Below, one piece after another: positions 8,266-16,593 of a stretch of DNA of 64,000 nucleotides. Made by a program: the position numbers and the translations under genes. This DNA comes from Streptomyces nitrosporeus (GTDB lineage: Bacteria; Actinomycetota; Actinomycetes; Streptomycetales; Streptomycetaceae). Position 1 is the first letter of the stretch; each line of letters begins with the position of its first letter. The stretch is from positions 1,612,001-1,676,000 of the forward strand of contig NZ_CP023702.1 in NCBI RefSeq assembly GCF_008704555.1, read 5' to 3'. The notes under the pieces were generated by a model. The model ran no database searches. It was not told the DNA's origin and saw only the letters and a list, made by a program, of their open reading frames with translations.

Positions 8266-8592
8266 CTACCTCCCGGCCGTACCGGGTTCCCCGCCGAGGG
8301 ACTCCTGATAGATGTCCGCGTAGGTGCGTGAGTCCTTGACGAGGTCGTCGCAGAACGCGGCGACGTCCGGGCCGATGAGTTCCAGAACGCCCTTGCCCCC
8401 AGCGGCGCCTTCCTCGAAGAAGTCGACGATCCCCGGGAGCAGGGGCCCGTCGGACAGGTCGACCGGTCCGACCTTGAACAGGTACTTCTGCATCTCCTTG
8501 TAGACGATCCGGTAGTCCGGCGGCAGCGCCTTGACCCGGGCCACGTGCGCGCGCCACTGCTTCTTGCCCTCGATGATGTCCTGGATACTCAC
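8266..8592 (-). CDS. DUF1048 family protein
   Basis: A 108-residue protein of the DUF1048 class. Diagnostic segments are the N-terminal IIEGKKQWRAHVARVKALPPDYR, then YKEMQKYLFKVGP, and a C-terminal GPDVAAFCDDLVKDSRTY. Members are small helical cytoplasmic proteins that occur with PadR regulators; their function is not known. The start ATG 8592 lies one base after the stop of the upstream DUF1048 gene, so this is the last gene of the PadR operon. It is a paralogue of its neighbour (same LPxDYR and FC-L-G/D-RTY patterns). Confidence 0.8.
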   Translation of the reverse strand: MSIQDIIEGKKQWRAHVARVKALPPDYRIVYKEMQKYLFKVGPVDLSDGPLLPGIVDFFEEGAAGGKGVLELIGPDVAAFCDDLVKDSRTYADIYQESLGGEPGTAGR

Positions 8593-8593
8593 G

Positions 8594-8950
8594 TCAGCCT
8601 CCCAGCCGGCTCAGTTTCCGTGCGACATTCCTGTTCAGCTGCTCGCGCCACCGGTCGCGGTAGGTCCGCGCCCCTTCCCCGCCGGCCAATGCCGTGCAGA
8701 AGCCCGGGATGTCGTCGCCGAGCACCTCATGGACGCCCTGCCCCTCCGCCGCCGTCTCTTCGAGCAGCCCCAGGACCGAGTCCAGGATCGGCGTCAGGTT
8801 GCGGCCGGTGAAGTCGCCCTGGGGAAGGAGGTGGATCTTGATCTGCTCCCACGCCGGCCGGTAGTCCTCCGGAAGCGCCGCGGCCCTGGCTTCGAACGCC
8901 TTCCAGTCCCTGGTGAGATCGCTGCCCGTGACTTTCTCCCAGAAGTTCAT
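8594..8950 (-). CDS. DUF1048 family protein
   Basis: A 118-residue DUF1048 protein, beginning MNFWEKVTGSDLTRDWKAF and ending RTYRDRWREQLNRNVARK. It shares LPEDYRPAW and the late GDDIPGFCTALAGGE pattern with the downstream paralogue. The start ATG 8950 overlaps the stop of the PadR gene in an ATGA arrangement, showing translational coupling. Family function is unknown; the stable link with PadR suggests the regulator controls, or is modulated by, these proteins. Confidence 0.8.
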   Translation of the reverse strand: MNFWEKVTGSDLTRDWKAFEARAAALPEDYRPAWEQIKIHLLPQGDFTGRNLTPILDSVLGLLEETAAEGQGVHEVLGDDIPGFCTALAGGEGARTYRDRWREQLNRNVARKLSRLGG

Positions 8951-9273
8951 CCCCGGCCCTCCTTGAGCGTGTCGATACGCGATGAGACGTACTGCCATTT
9001 CGCCCAGAACTTCGCGAGCTCCTCGCGTCCGGCGTCGTTGAGGGCGTAGAACTTGCGGGGCGGCCCGACCCCGGACGGCCGCTTCTCCACCTGGACGAGC
9101 TTGTTCCGCTCCAGCCGCAGCAGGATGGTGTACACCGTCCCCTCGACGACGTCGGCGAAGCCGAGTTCGTTCAACTGCCGGGTGATGGCGTAACCGTAGG
9201 TTTCCTCCCGGCCGATGATTTCGAGCACGCACCCTTCGAGGGTGCCCTTCAGCATCTCCGTCAGGTCGTCCAT
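8947..9273 (-). CDS. PadR-family transcriptional regulator
   Basis: A 108-residue PadR regulator. It shows the winged-helix features of the family: MLKGTLEGCVLEIIGREETYGY, ITRQLNELGF, GTVYTILLRLERNKLV and PRKFYALNDAGREEL. PadR proteins are usually ligand-responsive repressors of their own operon. I take ATG 9273 because GAGGAGG lies just upstream; a longer in-frame start at 9333 would place the palindromic operators inside the coding region. Two inverted repeats with GTAC-type half-sites lie 24-70 bp upstream. It heads the operon with the two DUF1048 genes. Confidence 0.88.
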   Translation of the reverse strand: MDDLTEMLKGTLEGCVLEIIGREETYGYAITRQLNELGFADVVEGTVYTILLRLERNKLVQVEKRPSGVGPPRKFYALNDAGREELAKFWAKWQYVSSRIDTLKEGRG

Positions 9274-9296
9274 GGCCAGTCCTCCTCGGCCTCGCG

Positions 9297-9343
9297 GTAC
9301 TCCGTAGTACCGAGTACCACTACACGGTACCACCGAGTAGTGG
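9297..9343. promoter_or_regulatory. two inverted repeats, candidate PadR operators
   Basis: Repeat 1: GTACTC (9297-9302) and GAGTAC (9312-9317), perfect arms around nine bases. Repeat 2: CCACTAC (9317-9323) and GTAGTGG (9337-9343), perfect arms around 13 bases. GTAC/AGTA half-sites recur through the block. They lie just upstream of the PadR start and fit autorepression. Confidence 0.6.
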
Positions 9344-9555
9344 GGGTGTCACCGGGACGTCCCGCTTTCCGTGGGCCCGAAAGCCGTCCTCTGCCGTGAC
9401 AGGTGGAACCCGGCGGAGAAGAAGCCGGCGTACAGGAGTGCCCGCCGGGACCGGGTCCGCCGGACGAGCGGCTCCACCCTGCCTACGCCGGCCTGCCGGC
9501 CGCTGGTGAAGCCGCTGACCGGCCGAGTTCGCCGGCGTTCGGGAGAGGGCGGTCC
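9344..9555. other. no gene recognised
   Basis: Coding-like composition but no recognisable protein on either strand. It may hold decayed sequence next to the TetR remnant. Confidence 0.3.
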
Positions 9556-9834
9556 TCAGCGGCACCCGGGGCAGACGGAATCCGCGCGGCCGAGGCGGGT
9601 CATGGCGCGGTCGAGTGCGGCCGGGGCGGGCGCTCCGGGGAGCGGGGCCGGGGCGTCGGGGACGGCGCTGATCAACCGGCCGGGATCAGTGAAGCGGCGG
9701 GAGAGAGTGGCCTGGCCCACGCCCGCCCGGCGGGCGATGGCGGCCGTGGAGGCGCCGGGTCCTTCGCGGGCAGCGGGCATGGAGGCGGCAGGCGGCGGGC
9801 GGCGGGCGGCGGGCGGCGGCGAGGACGCGTTCAC
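9556..9834 (-). pseudogene. TetR-family regulator remnant
   Basis: The minus-strand reading contains a good TetR helix-turn-helix (ASTAAIARRAGVGQATLSRRFTDPGRLI) preceded by an Ala/Pro-rich stretch and followed by only about 40 residues. A normal TetR protein has about 190 residues with a large ligand domain. Here the ligand domain is missing and the start is unclear, so this looks like a decayed gene. The HTH text is of the type seen in Streptomyces TetR proteins of the LxRRFPDR class. No downstream fragment of the missing domain was recognised. Confidence 0.5.
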
Positions 9835-9963
9835 GGTCGCGTCCGGCGTCCGGTGTCCGCCCGCGATCCCGTTCCGCCTGGGGTCCCGGCATCGGCGCTG
9901 CCTTGATCTCCCGCACCGGGGAGAGAAGCAGGGGACGCCGGCCGGTGGGTTTTGGAACGCCCC

Positions 9964-10737
9964 TCAGATACGCGAGTTGCGCAGCGACTGCCACGCGGCG
10001 CCGGCCAGGGCCCGCGTCGCCCGCGGGACCGACAGGTGCTCGTGCTCGCGGTACAGGGACCAGTTGTACTTGACCAGGGACATCTTGTTGGAGGACAGCG
10101 ACCCCGCCTGACCGGACCGGTACACCGCGAGCGGCTCGGCCAGGCCGCGGGCGTCGGCGCCGTCCCGCATGATCGACAGCCACAGCGCGTAGTCCTGGCG
10201 CTTGCGCATCTCCGGCATCAGCCGGGTGCCCAGGGCGTTGCGGTCGTACATGGCGGTGAGGGCGCCGATGTAGTCCCGGCGCAGCATCGCGCGGTAGTCC
10301 ACGTGCGCTCGCGCGGCGATCACCCGCCCGTTGGGCACCCAGTCGGTGCTCTCGCCGTCGTGGTCGGCGTCCATCTTGAAGTACGAGGTGAACGTCAGCG
10401 GCGCGTCGCCCTCGGCGGCGAAGGCGAGCTGCTTCTCGGTCTTCTCCGGCAGCCACATGTCGTCGGAGTCGAGGAACGCCACGTAGTCCCCGCGGGCGCG
10501 CTCGATGGCCAGGTTGCGAGCCCGGCCCGCGCCGCCCCGCTCGGGCGCCGACCGCGGCAGCACACGCTCGTCCTGGGCGGCGAACTCGCGCAGCAGATCC
10601 ATCGAGCTGTCGGAGGACTGGTCATCGGTGACCAGCAGCTCCACATCACTGTGCGTCTGCGTGAGCACCGATCGGACGGCCGCGCCGAGGGTGGCCGCCG
10701 AGTTGTAGACGGGCATCACGACAGACACCAGGGGCAC
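9964..10737 (-). CDS. family 2 glycosyltransferase
   Basis: A 257-residue GT2 protein. It opens with the GT-A nucleotide-binding strand VSVVMPVYNSAATL, followed by DDQSSDSS and the metal-binding DSDD motif in YVAFLDSDDMWLP. A C-terminal KRQDYALWL block matches the acceptor-side ED/QD motif of the family. No membrane helix is present, so it is likely a soluble or peripheral enzyme transferring sugar from a nucleotide-sugar to a surface glycan; donor and acceptor are unknown. The start is GTG 10737 because AAGGAG lies seven bases before it. It has no neighbouring sugar genes and looks monocistronic. Confidence 0.82.
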   Translation of the reverse strand: MPLVSVVMPVYNSAATLGAAVRSVLTQTHSDVELLVTDDQSSDSSMDLLREFAAQDERVLPRSAPERGGAGRARNLAIERARGDYVAFLDSDDMWLPEKTEKQLAFAAEGDAPLTFTSYFKMDADHDGESTDWVPNGRVIAARAHVDYRAMLRRDYIGALTAMYDRNALGTRLMPEMRKRQDYALWLSIMRDGADARGLAEPLAVYRSGQAGSLSSNKMSLVKYNWSLYREHEHLSVPRATRALAGAAWQSLRNSRI

Positions 10738-11024
10738 AGCACATCTCCTTGCCGGATCAGGAATGACGGTCCATTCAAGCACCGCGGCCGGGCAGGAGCT
10801 GACATGCGGGTCGTCGTCGCTGGTCAGAGCCGTGCAGGACGTCCGCGACCCGGCCGGTTCCGGGTCCGGGCGCAGCGCTCCGGAAAACAGCCGCCGCCCG
10901 GCCGGGCCGTGCCGCCGCGCCGCCAGCTCACCCGGCGTGACCGAGTGGTTCCACCGGGGTGCCCCCGGACCTCGGTCCCGGTGTCCCGGGCCGGGTGTCA
11001 GTGGGGCCGGGTACGTTCCGTCCC

Positions 11025-11522
11025 ATGACCGACACCGAACTGACCGCGCTGCTCGGCGTCCTGGACGGCAAGCGCACACATGTCCTGGACATCCTGGAGG
11101 GCCTGGACGAGGAGGCGCTCCGGCGCCCGGTGCTGCCGTCCGGCTGGACGTGCCTCGGGCTGGTGCACCATCTCGCCCTGGACGACGAGAAGTTCTGGTT
11201 CCGCGCGGTCGCGGCGGGGGAGGAATCGGCGATCGAGGAGATCCTCGGGGCCGGGGAGAACGCGTGGCAGCCCGACCCGGGGAAGACCGCCGAGGAGATC
11301 TTCGCCCTCTACCGCCGGGAAGGGGAGCTCGCGGACGCCTTCCTGTCCGGCGCCGACCTGGACGCGGCCCCGGCCTGGTGGCCGGACTTCTTCGGTGACT
11401 GGCGGTACGGAACCCTGCGCGAGGTCGTCCTGCACGTGATCACCGAGACCGCCACCCACGCGGGCCATCTGGACGCGGTGCGCGAACTCATCGACGGCAG
11501 GCAGCGGCTGGTCATCACCTGA
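11025..11522 (+). CDS. DinB-like protein (DUF664/mycothiol-dependent enzyme fold)
   Basis: A 165-residue DinB-superfamily protein. Characteristic segments are LLGVLDGKRTHVLDILEGLDEE, the metal-ligand-type LVHHLALDDEKFWF and a late EVVLHVITETATHAGHLDAVREL, giving the three-histidine metal site of this fold. Relatives include mycothiol-dependent maleylpyruvate isomerase and bacillithiol transferases, so a thiol-transfer or detoxification role is plausible, but the substrate is not known. ATG 11025 is the natural start; upstream in-frame codons lie in non-coding sequence. It is divergent from the GT2 gene and appears monocistronic, ending at a hairpin. Confidence 0.75.
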   Translation: MTDTELTALLGVLDGKRTHVLDILEGLDEEALRRPVLPSGWTCLGLVHHLALDDEKFWFRAVAAGEESAIEEILGAGENAWQPDPGKTAEEIFALYRREGELADAFLSGADLDAAPAWWPDFFGDWRYGTLREVVLHVITETATHAGHLDAVRELIDGRQRLVIT

Positions 11523-11625
11523 CGGGCGAGCCGGGGCGCTCCGCCGGCCGGGCCCGCCGGGCGCGGGGTCCGGAGCCCGGAGCCGCGGCGGTCCGGCGAT
11601 CCCGCGCCCTGGCCGGCGGCCCGGA

Positions 11626-11672
11626 GCCGGGTGCGGCCGTCACCGCGTGCGCGGTGACCGGCGGCACCCGGC
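11626..11672. terminator. hairpin terminator between convergent genes
   Basis: An inner perfect 8-bp stem (11639-11646 with 11651-11658, GTGC loop) is enclosed by a second paired block (11626-11634 with 11664-11672). It lies between the DinB-like gene and the monooxygenase gene. Confidence 0.6.
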
Positions 11673-11711
11673 CCGGAGCGCCGGTTCACCGGCGGGCGGT
11701 CGCGGCTCCGG

Positions 11712-13517
11712 TCAGGCGGAGCCGGTCCTGGCCCGCAGGACCTCGCCGATTGACGTCTCACGCCACCGCTCCAGCAGGGCGTGGAAGGCGACGGCGCCGT
11801 GCGGGTAGGCGCTCGCGCCGTTCGGCCGGCCGAGGCCCTCGCGGTTGTAGTAGCCGGGGGTGCACTCGGCGTGGAACCACTCGTGGTCGGGGGCGCCCTC
11901 GGTCATGGTGGCGATCCAGGCGTCCTCGGCCTCGGTGGACGGTTCGATGAGCGCGCCCTTCGCCTCGGCGGCGGCGACGAGGGCGGCCGCGTGGACGGCC
12001 TGCTCGTCCAGGATGTGCGTGAAGTTGACGCTGCTGGCGTTCTGCAGGGATCCCAGGTGGATCAGGTTCGGGAAGCCGTTGCTGGTGAAGCCGTGCAGTG
12101 TACGGGGGCCCGTCCGGGCCCAGGTGTGCAGCAGCTGGGCGCCGCCCCGGCCGTGGACGGGCAGCCTGCCGGAGGAGATGCCGGAGACCCCGACGGAGAA
12201 GCCCGTGGCGAAGATCAGGCAGTCGAGTTCGTAGGCGGCGGTGCCGACGACGACGCCGTGTTCGGTGACGCGCTCGATCCCGTGGGTGTCCGCGGTGTCC
12301 ACGAGGGTGACGTTGTCGCGGTTGAACGCCGGGTAGTACAGGTCGGAGAAGGTGGGGCGCTTGCAGGCGTACCGGTACCAGGGCTGGAGTCTGCCCGCGG
12401 TGTCCGGGTCCGTCACGGTCTCCTGGACACGGGCGCGGAGTTCGTTCATCTTCGCGGCGTCGGCCGCCTCGTAGGCGGCCTCGAAGTCCGGCCCGCGCTC
12501 CGGGCGGCTGAAGCTCGGCAGGAGCTTCTCCAGCAGAGCGGCCGACGCGGTCCAGCCGTCCGCCACGAGGTCCTGGTCCGCGCCCTCGCCGGAGACGATG
12601 CGGAGGAAGTTCTCGCGGCGTGCCCGCGCCCACCCGTCGCCGCCGGCGCCGACGTCCTCGGCGGTGGTACGGCGGTTGGCGCGCACGTCCACGCTGGAGG
12701 GGGTGCGCTGGAAGACGTAGACGTGTCCGGCGTCCTCGGCGAGTGCCGGGATGACCTGGACCCCGGTGGCACCGGTTCCGACGATGCCCACGCGCTTCCC
12801 GGCGAGGCCGGTCAGCCCGCCGTCCGGGGTGCCGCCGGTGTAGGCGTAGTCCCAGCGCGAGGTGTGGAAGGTGTGGCCCCGGAAGGTCTCGATCCCGGGG
12901 AGGCCGGGCAGCTTCGGTTCGGAGAGGGTCCCGGTGGCGGTGACGACGTAGGTGGCGTGGAAGGTGTCGCCGCGGTCGGTGGCCACGATCCACGTCCCGG
13001 TCGCGTCGTCCCAGGTGAGCGAAGTGACGGCGGTGGAGAAGAGCGCGTCCGGGTAGAGGTCGAACTTCCTTGCCACGCGGACCGCGTGGCGGCGGATCTC
13101 GTCGCCGGGGGCGTACTTCCACTCCGGCACGTACCCGGTCTCGTCGAGCATCGGCAGATAGACGTGCGACTCGATGTCGCAGTGGACACCCGGGTAGCGG
13201 TTCCAGTACCAGGTGCCGCCGAAGTCGCCGCCCTTCTCGACGATCCGGACGCGTTCCACGCCCTGCTGCCGCATACGCGCCCCGGCGAGGATGCCACCGA
13301 ACCCGCCGCCGATCACGGCGACGTCGACGGTGTCGCGCACCGGCGCGCGTGCGCCCGTCTCCGGTGTGTACGGGTCTGCGGCGTAGTAGCCGAACCCGGC
13401 TTCCGTACCGAGGTACTGGCGTGCCCCGTCGGGCCGTACGCGTCGCTCGCGTTCGTGGCGGTAGCGCTCCCTCAGCGCGGCGATCTCGTCGGGAAGCGGT
13501 TCTTGACTGGCCGTCAT
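11712..13517 (-). CDS. Baeyer-Villiger monooxygenase (class B flavoprotein)
   Basis: A 601-residue FAD/NADPH enzyme. It has two Rossmann motifs, GGGFGG at about 70-75 (FAD) and VGTGATG near 240 (NADPH). Between them is the exact Baeyer-Villiger fingerprint FRGHTFHTSRWD (F-x-G-x3-H-x3-W-D, about residues 211-222), separating it from simple N-hydroxylating enzymes. The long N-terminal extension is like that of steroid, cyclopentadecanone or related BVMOs, so a bulky cyclic or aryl ketone is the likely substrate, converted to a lactone or ester. ATG 13517 is chosen over an in-frame GTG at 13556. It is divergent from a lactonase-like gene with a palindromic operator between them. Confidence 0.88.
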   Translation of the reverse strand: MTASQEPLPDEIAALRERYRHERERRVRPDGARQYLGTEAGFGYYAADPYTPETGARAPVRDTVDVAVIGGGFGGILAGARMRQQGVERVRIVEKGGDFGGTWYWNRYPGVHCDIESHVYLPMLDETGYVPEWKYAPGDEIRRHAVRVARKFDLYPDALFSTAVTSLTWDDATGTWIVATDRGDTFHATYVVTATGTLSEPKLPGLPGIETFRGHTFHTSRWDYAYTGGTPDGGLTGLAGKRVGIVGTGATGVQVIPALAEDAGHVYVFQRTPSSVDVRANRRTTAEDVGAGGDGWARARRENFLRIVSGEGADQDLVADGWTASAALLEKLLPSFSRPERGPDFEAAYEAADAAKMNELRARVQETVTDPDTAGRLQPWYRYACKRPTFSDLYYPAFNRDNVTLVDTADTHGIERVTEHGVVVGTAAYELDCLIFATGFSVGVSGISSGRLPVHGRGGAQLLHTWARTGPRTLHGFTSNGFPNLIHLGSLQNASSVNFTHILDEQAVHAAALVAAAEAKGALIEPSTEAEDAWIATMTEGAPDHEWFHAECTPGYYNREGLGRPNGASAYPHGAVAFHALLERWRETSIGEVLRARTGSA

Positions 13518-13592
13518 GTGGGGGGTCTCGCTCCTGCCTTGTCGATCGGCGGCCACCCCGGAACGGGCGGCCGTCCACTACCGTAACAACTA

Positions 13593-13610
13593 CCGGACAG
13601 CGCTGTCCGG
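13593..13610. promoter_or_regulatory. 18-bp perfect palindrome, candidate TetR operator
   Basis: CCGGACAGCGCTGTCCGG is fully symmetrical, extended by one more A/T pair. GGACAG/CTGTCC half-sites are typical of TetR-family operators. It lies between the divergent BVMO and lactonase genes, with a TetR gene just beyond the lactonase. Confidence 0.7.
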
Positions 13611-13650
13611 TTAACTCCGTGGACGAGCAGACAGGAAGAGTGAGACCCCC

Positions 13651-14673
13651 ATGCGACGACTTCCGATCCGGCCCCTTGCCACGCTCACCGCCCTCGGCGC
13701 CCTGGCCCTCACCGGATGCGGTACGCAGACGGCCGGCCCCGCAGGCGACCGGAGCACCGCCTCCGGCGCGGACCGGACCATCCGCGCCCACGAACTGATG
13801 CAGGTGACGAAGGTGCACGAGGAGACCGGGATGACCCTGCTGGAGGGCCCGGTGTTCGACGAGGACGGCAGGCTGCTCCTGGTGGACGTCACCGCGCCCG
13901 CGGGCAAGCCGAAGGTGATGCGCGTCGACGTGGCGAGGAAGACGGCACGCGCGGTCCACACGGACGGGCGGGGCGCCTACACCTCGGCGCAGTTCAGCCC
14001 GTACGACGGACGGCTCTACCTGACCGACTACGCCCACGGCGAGATCGTGAGCCTGGCACCGGACGGCGGCGATCCGCGGGTCTTCTTCTCCGGCGAGGTC
14101 GACGGGGCGCAGATGAACCCGGACGACCTCGCCTTCGACGGGGAGGGGAACCTGTACGTCAGCGATTCGCGCGGCCTGTCCGAAGGGAAGGCGCGGGGCC
14201 GCGTGGTGCGCGTCGGGCGTGACGGCGAGGAGGCCACGGTGCTGGCCGACGATCTGGCCGCGACCAACGGCATCTCCTTCGACGCGGACTACCGGGGGCT
14301 GTGGTTCAGCGAACTCACCGAGAACCGGATCTCCTACCTGGGCCTCGACGCGGAGGGCCGGGTGACGTCCCGGCACACCGCGATCCGGGTCGACGGCGGG
14401 ATCGCCCAGACCGACTCGATCGCCGTGGACGCGGACGGCAACCTCTACCAGGGGCTCCACGGCCGGCCCGCGATGGCCGTGTACAGCCCGCACGGTGAGC
14501 GCCTGGCGACCGTCGAGATCCCCGGCCGCGCCGAGGGGCTCGAATCGGCGACGAACATCGCGATCACCCCCGGCGGCACCAAGGCGTACATGACCGTCAG
14601 CGGACCCGCGGGCGGCTACCTGTACACCTTCGAGGCACTGGCACAGGGCATCCGGCAGTCCAACGGAGGCTGA
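13651..14673 (+). CDS. SMP-30/gluconolactonase-like lipoprotein
   Basis: A 340-residue exported protein with a lipoprotein signal: basic start, hydrophobic core and lipobox LTGC (Cys near residue 22). The body is a beta-propeller of the SMP-30/gluconolactonase (Drp35-like) class: TLLEGPVFDEDGRLLLVD, NPDDLAFDGEGNLYVSDSRG, ATNGISFDADYRGLWFSE and DSIAVDADGNLYQG, which supply the Glu, Asn and Asp metal ligands. Such enzymes hydrolyse lactones. Divergent pairing with a Baeyer-Villiger monooxygenase, which makes lactones, supports a shared pathway, although this protein is outside the membrane and the monooxygenase inside. The start ATG 13651 has a weak GGAAGAG site. Its 3' end is tandemly duplicated. 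Confidence 0.82.
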   Translation: MRRLPIRPLATLTALGALALTGCGTQTAGPAGDRSTASGADRTIRAHELMQVTKVHEETGMTLLEGPVFDEDGRLLLVDVTAPAGKPKVMRVDVARKTARAVHTDGRGAYTSAQFSPYDGRLYLTDYAHGEIVSLAPDGGDPRVFFSGEVDGAQMNPDDLAFDGEGNLYVSDSRGLSEGKARGRVVRVGRDGEEATVLADDLAATNGISFDADYRGLWFSELTENRISYLGLDAEGRVTSRHTAIRVDGGIAQTDSIAVDADGNLYQGLHGRPAMAVYSPHGERLATVEIPGRAEGLESATNIAITPGGTKAYMTVSGPAGGYLYTFEALAQGIRQSNGG

Positions 14674-14726
14674 GCCCGGCCCGCCTCATCCGGCAGTCCG
14701 ACGGAGGGCTGAGCCCGGCCCCGCCT
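14649..14726 (+). repeat. tandem duplication over the 3' end of the lactonase gene
   Basis: Bases 14649-14686 (38 bp, including the stop codon) are repeated at 14687-14726 (40 bp) with two single-base insertions and one substitution. The second copy is outside the coding sequence. Confidence 0.85.
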
Positions 14727-14734
14727 CCCCGCAC

Positions 14735-15325
14735 TCATCCGCCGAAGGGCCGTACCGGTCCCACCTCGACACCGAGCAGCCGCCAGGCATCCAGCGCCCG
14801 GCGCTCCCGGTCCTCGCGGGTGGGGCCGGCGACGGCACCGGAGACCATGGCGACGGCGAGCATGAGGTCGTTCCCCGCGCCCAGCCGATGCCCCTTCGGG
14901 AGGAGGTCCCGCAGGGCACGCTCGACCCGCTCCGACAGGCCCAGGGCGTACACGAGCGCCTCGGAGCGGCCGACGGCCCCGCCCGCGTGCAGCAGACCCA
15001 GGAAGGCCGCCGACTCCGTCACGTGCCAGGTCAGCACGCCGAGGACGTCCGTGAAGAGCGCGTCCCGGGCCGCGGCCGCCTGTTCGATCTGCCGGACGTT
15101 CTCGTCCAGCACCGCGCCCGCCAGGGCCGCCCGGTCGGGGAAGTGCCGGTACAGCACCCCCTGCCCGACCCCGGCCCGGCGCGCGATCGCGGAGAGCGGG
15201 GCGTCCAGCCCGTACGCCGCGTAGATCTCCCGTGCGGCGGCGATCAGAGCTGTCCGGTTACGGGCGGCTGCTTTCGGCCCGCCGTTCGCGGGCCGCCGCT
15301 CATCGGGCACAAGGGGCTGAGTCAT
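14735..15325 (-). CDS. TetR-family transcriptional regulator
   Basis: A 196-residue TetR regulator. The N-terminal HTH is clear: RTALIAAAREIYAAYGLDAPLSAIARRAGVGQGVLYRHFPDRAAL. The remainder is the helical ligand domain, in the style of TetR proteins with a short C-terminal domain. ATG 15325 is chosen as start, although the ribosome site is weak; a longer reading upstream lacks support. It converges on the lactonase gene. The GGACAG/CTGTCC palindrome between the lactonase and BVMO genes is the best candidate for its operator; this is inference from position. Confidence 0.85.
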   Translation of the reverse strand: MTQPLVPDERRPANGGPKAAARNRTALIAAAREIYAAYGLDAPLSAIARRAGVGQGVLYRHFPDRAALAGAVLDENVRQIEQAAAARDALFTDVLGVLTWHVTESAAFLGLLHAGGAVGRSEALVYALGLSERVERALRDLLPKGHRLGAGNDLMLAVAMVSGAVAGPTREDRERRALDAWRLLGVEVGPVRPFGG

Positions 15326-15893
15326 CCCGAAAGGGTACGTGCCGGTCCGGGGAGGGCCGGCGGGCGTCCGCTCGCGGGCCGGGCCCCTCAGCCCACGCGA
15401 CCGGCTCACGCATGGCTCGAACCCATGTGCCGGGTGGCTGACTTCCGCCTATGCCACAGGCTCTTCACATGATCGACTTGATCTGTCGGTGCCGTGGAGG
15501 GGGCGGACGGGGCGAGACAGCTCCGACGGTCCACGCAGACCACGAGACCTTATCTGTACTACATGTACGACATGGGGGAAATCGTGGTTCGCCACTTCGG
15601 ATGTACGGCCTTCGCGTCGGTCCCGGCCGCCGCCGGGCCGGCCGCACGCCCGCCGAAGGACGCTCCGGTCCCCCCGGACACGGCCGTCGCCTGAGACCGC
15701 CGTACGGACGGCGGCGCACCCGCCTCACCCGGCCGCACGGCCGCCGTGCCCGGCCGCCCGGTCCAGCGGTTTCCCGGACACGTCTTCCCCGCGTCCGGCC
15801 GACACCTCCGCGCGCCCGCTCCGGGGACGGTGGCCCTCACCGTCCCGCTGCCGGCCCGCTCCCTTCCCCGTTCCACGAGACGACCTGGAGTTC
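15326..15893. other. 568-bp intergenic region
   Basis: No convincing gene. A 44-codon reading from ATG 15560 (MYDMGEIVVRHFGCTAF, then a Pro/Ala-rich tail) has coding-like bias but no clear ribosome site. The A/T-richer stretch 15460-15580 probably contains the promoter for the downstream secreted lectin. Confidence 0.35.
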
Positions 15894-16433
15894 ATGATGT
15901 CCGGCACCCTCAGAGCCGCCCTCGCCACAGGCGTCGGCCTCGCCGCGCTCATCGGCGGCGCGGCCCCCGTCCACGCCGATCAGCACGCGTCGTCCGAGAT
16001 CCTCATGACGGTCCAGTTGCAGGTCAAGTACAAGAGCAAGTGCCTCTCGGTCGCGAACGGAAGCCTGGCCAACGGGGCGCACGTGGTCGAGGCGGACTGC
16101 GACAGCAGCGCGGAGAACCAGATCTTCGGCCTGCGGGACGCCGCCTCCGGCTGGGAGATCGTGGCGAAGCACAGCGGCCGCTGCGTCACCTACTCCCCCA
16201 CCGGCACCGCCGGCGTGGTGCAGCGCTGGTGCAACGGTTCCTCGGACCAGCAGTGGTCGATGTCGTTCATCGAGGACGAGGCCGAGCCGAACCGGCTGAC
16301 GCTGCGTCCGGACGACGCACCCGACGAGTGCCTGTCCATGGGCGGGACCCCCGCGGGGGAGGAGCCGGTCGCCTACGTCATGGACTGCTTCGACGACCTG
16401 CCCAGCCAGGAGTGGAAGCTGCTCTTCATCTGA
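15894..16433 (+). CDS. secreted RICIN-type beta-trefoil lectin
   Basis: A 179-residue secreted protein made of a signal peptide (residues 1-29, cleaved after VHA-D) and one RICIN beta-trefoil domain. Repeated elements are visible: YKSKCLSVANGSLANGAHVVEADC, SGRCVTYSPTGTAGVVQRWCNGSSDQQWS and ECLSMGG...PSQEWKL, with Q-x-W/F motifs and paired cysteines. Such domains bind galactose- or xylose-type sugars; with no catalytic domain attached this is a free lectin or an inhibitor-like protein. ATG 15894 (or 15897) follows CTGGAG. It precedes the two ALF-repeat genes on the same strand. Confidence 0.8.
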   Translation: MMSGTLRAALATGVGLAALIGGAAPVHADQHASSEILMTVQLQVKYKSKCLSVANGSLANGAHVVEADCDSSAENQIFGLRDAASGWEIVAKHSGRCVTYSPTGTAGVVQRWCNGSSDQQWSMSFIEDEAEPNRLTLRPDDAPDECLSMGGTPAGEEPVAYVMDCFDDLPSQEWKLLFI

Positions 16434-16593
16434 GCCGCGCCGCCGGGCCGCCGCCCGCACGGTGCACGCGTTCCGGCCCGCACGCATGTCCCGGGCACCG
16501 GTGCGCCCCCATGGCGCCACCGCCCGCGCGCCGCCCCGCCGCCATCCCGTCGAACCCGCCCCCCGGCGGGGACAGAGGAGTTACCGAACCATC

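Noticed and set aside
9320..9565. 81-codon minus-strand reading upstream of PadR
   Set aside because: No recognisable family, no ribosome site, and it overlaps the palindromic operator region.
15400..15440. tRNA-like sequence (GGTTCGA type T-loop on the minus strand)
   Set aside because: The T-stem does not pair with correct loop geometry and no acceptor, D or anticodon arm can be found.
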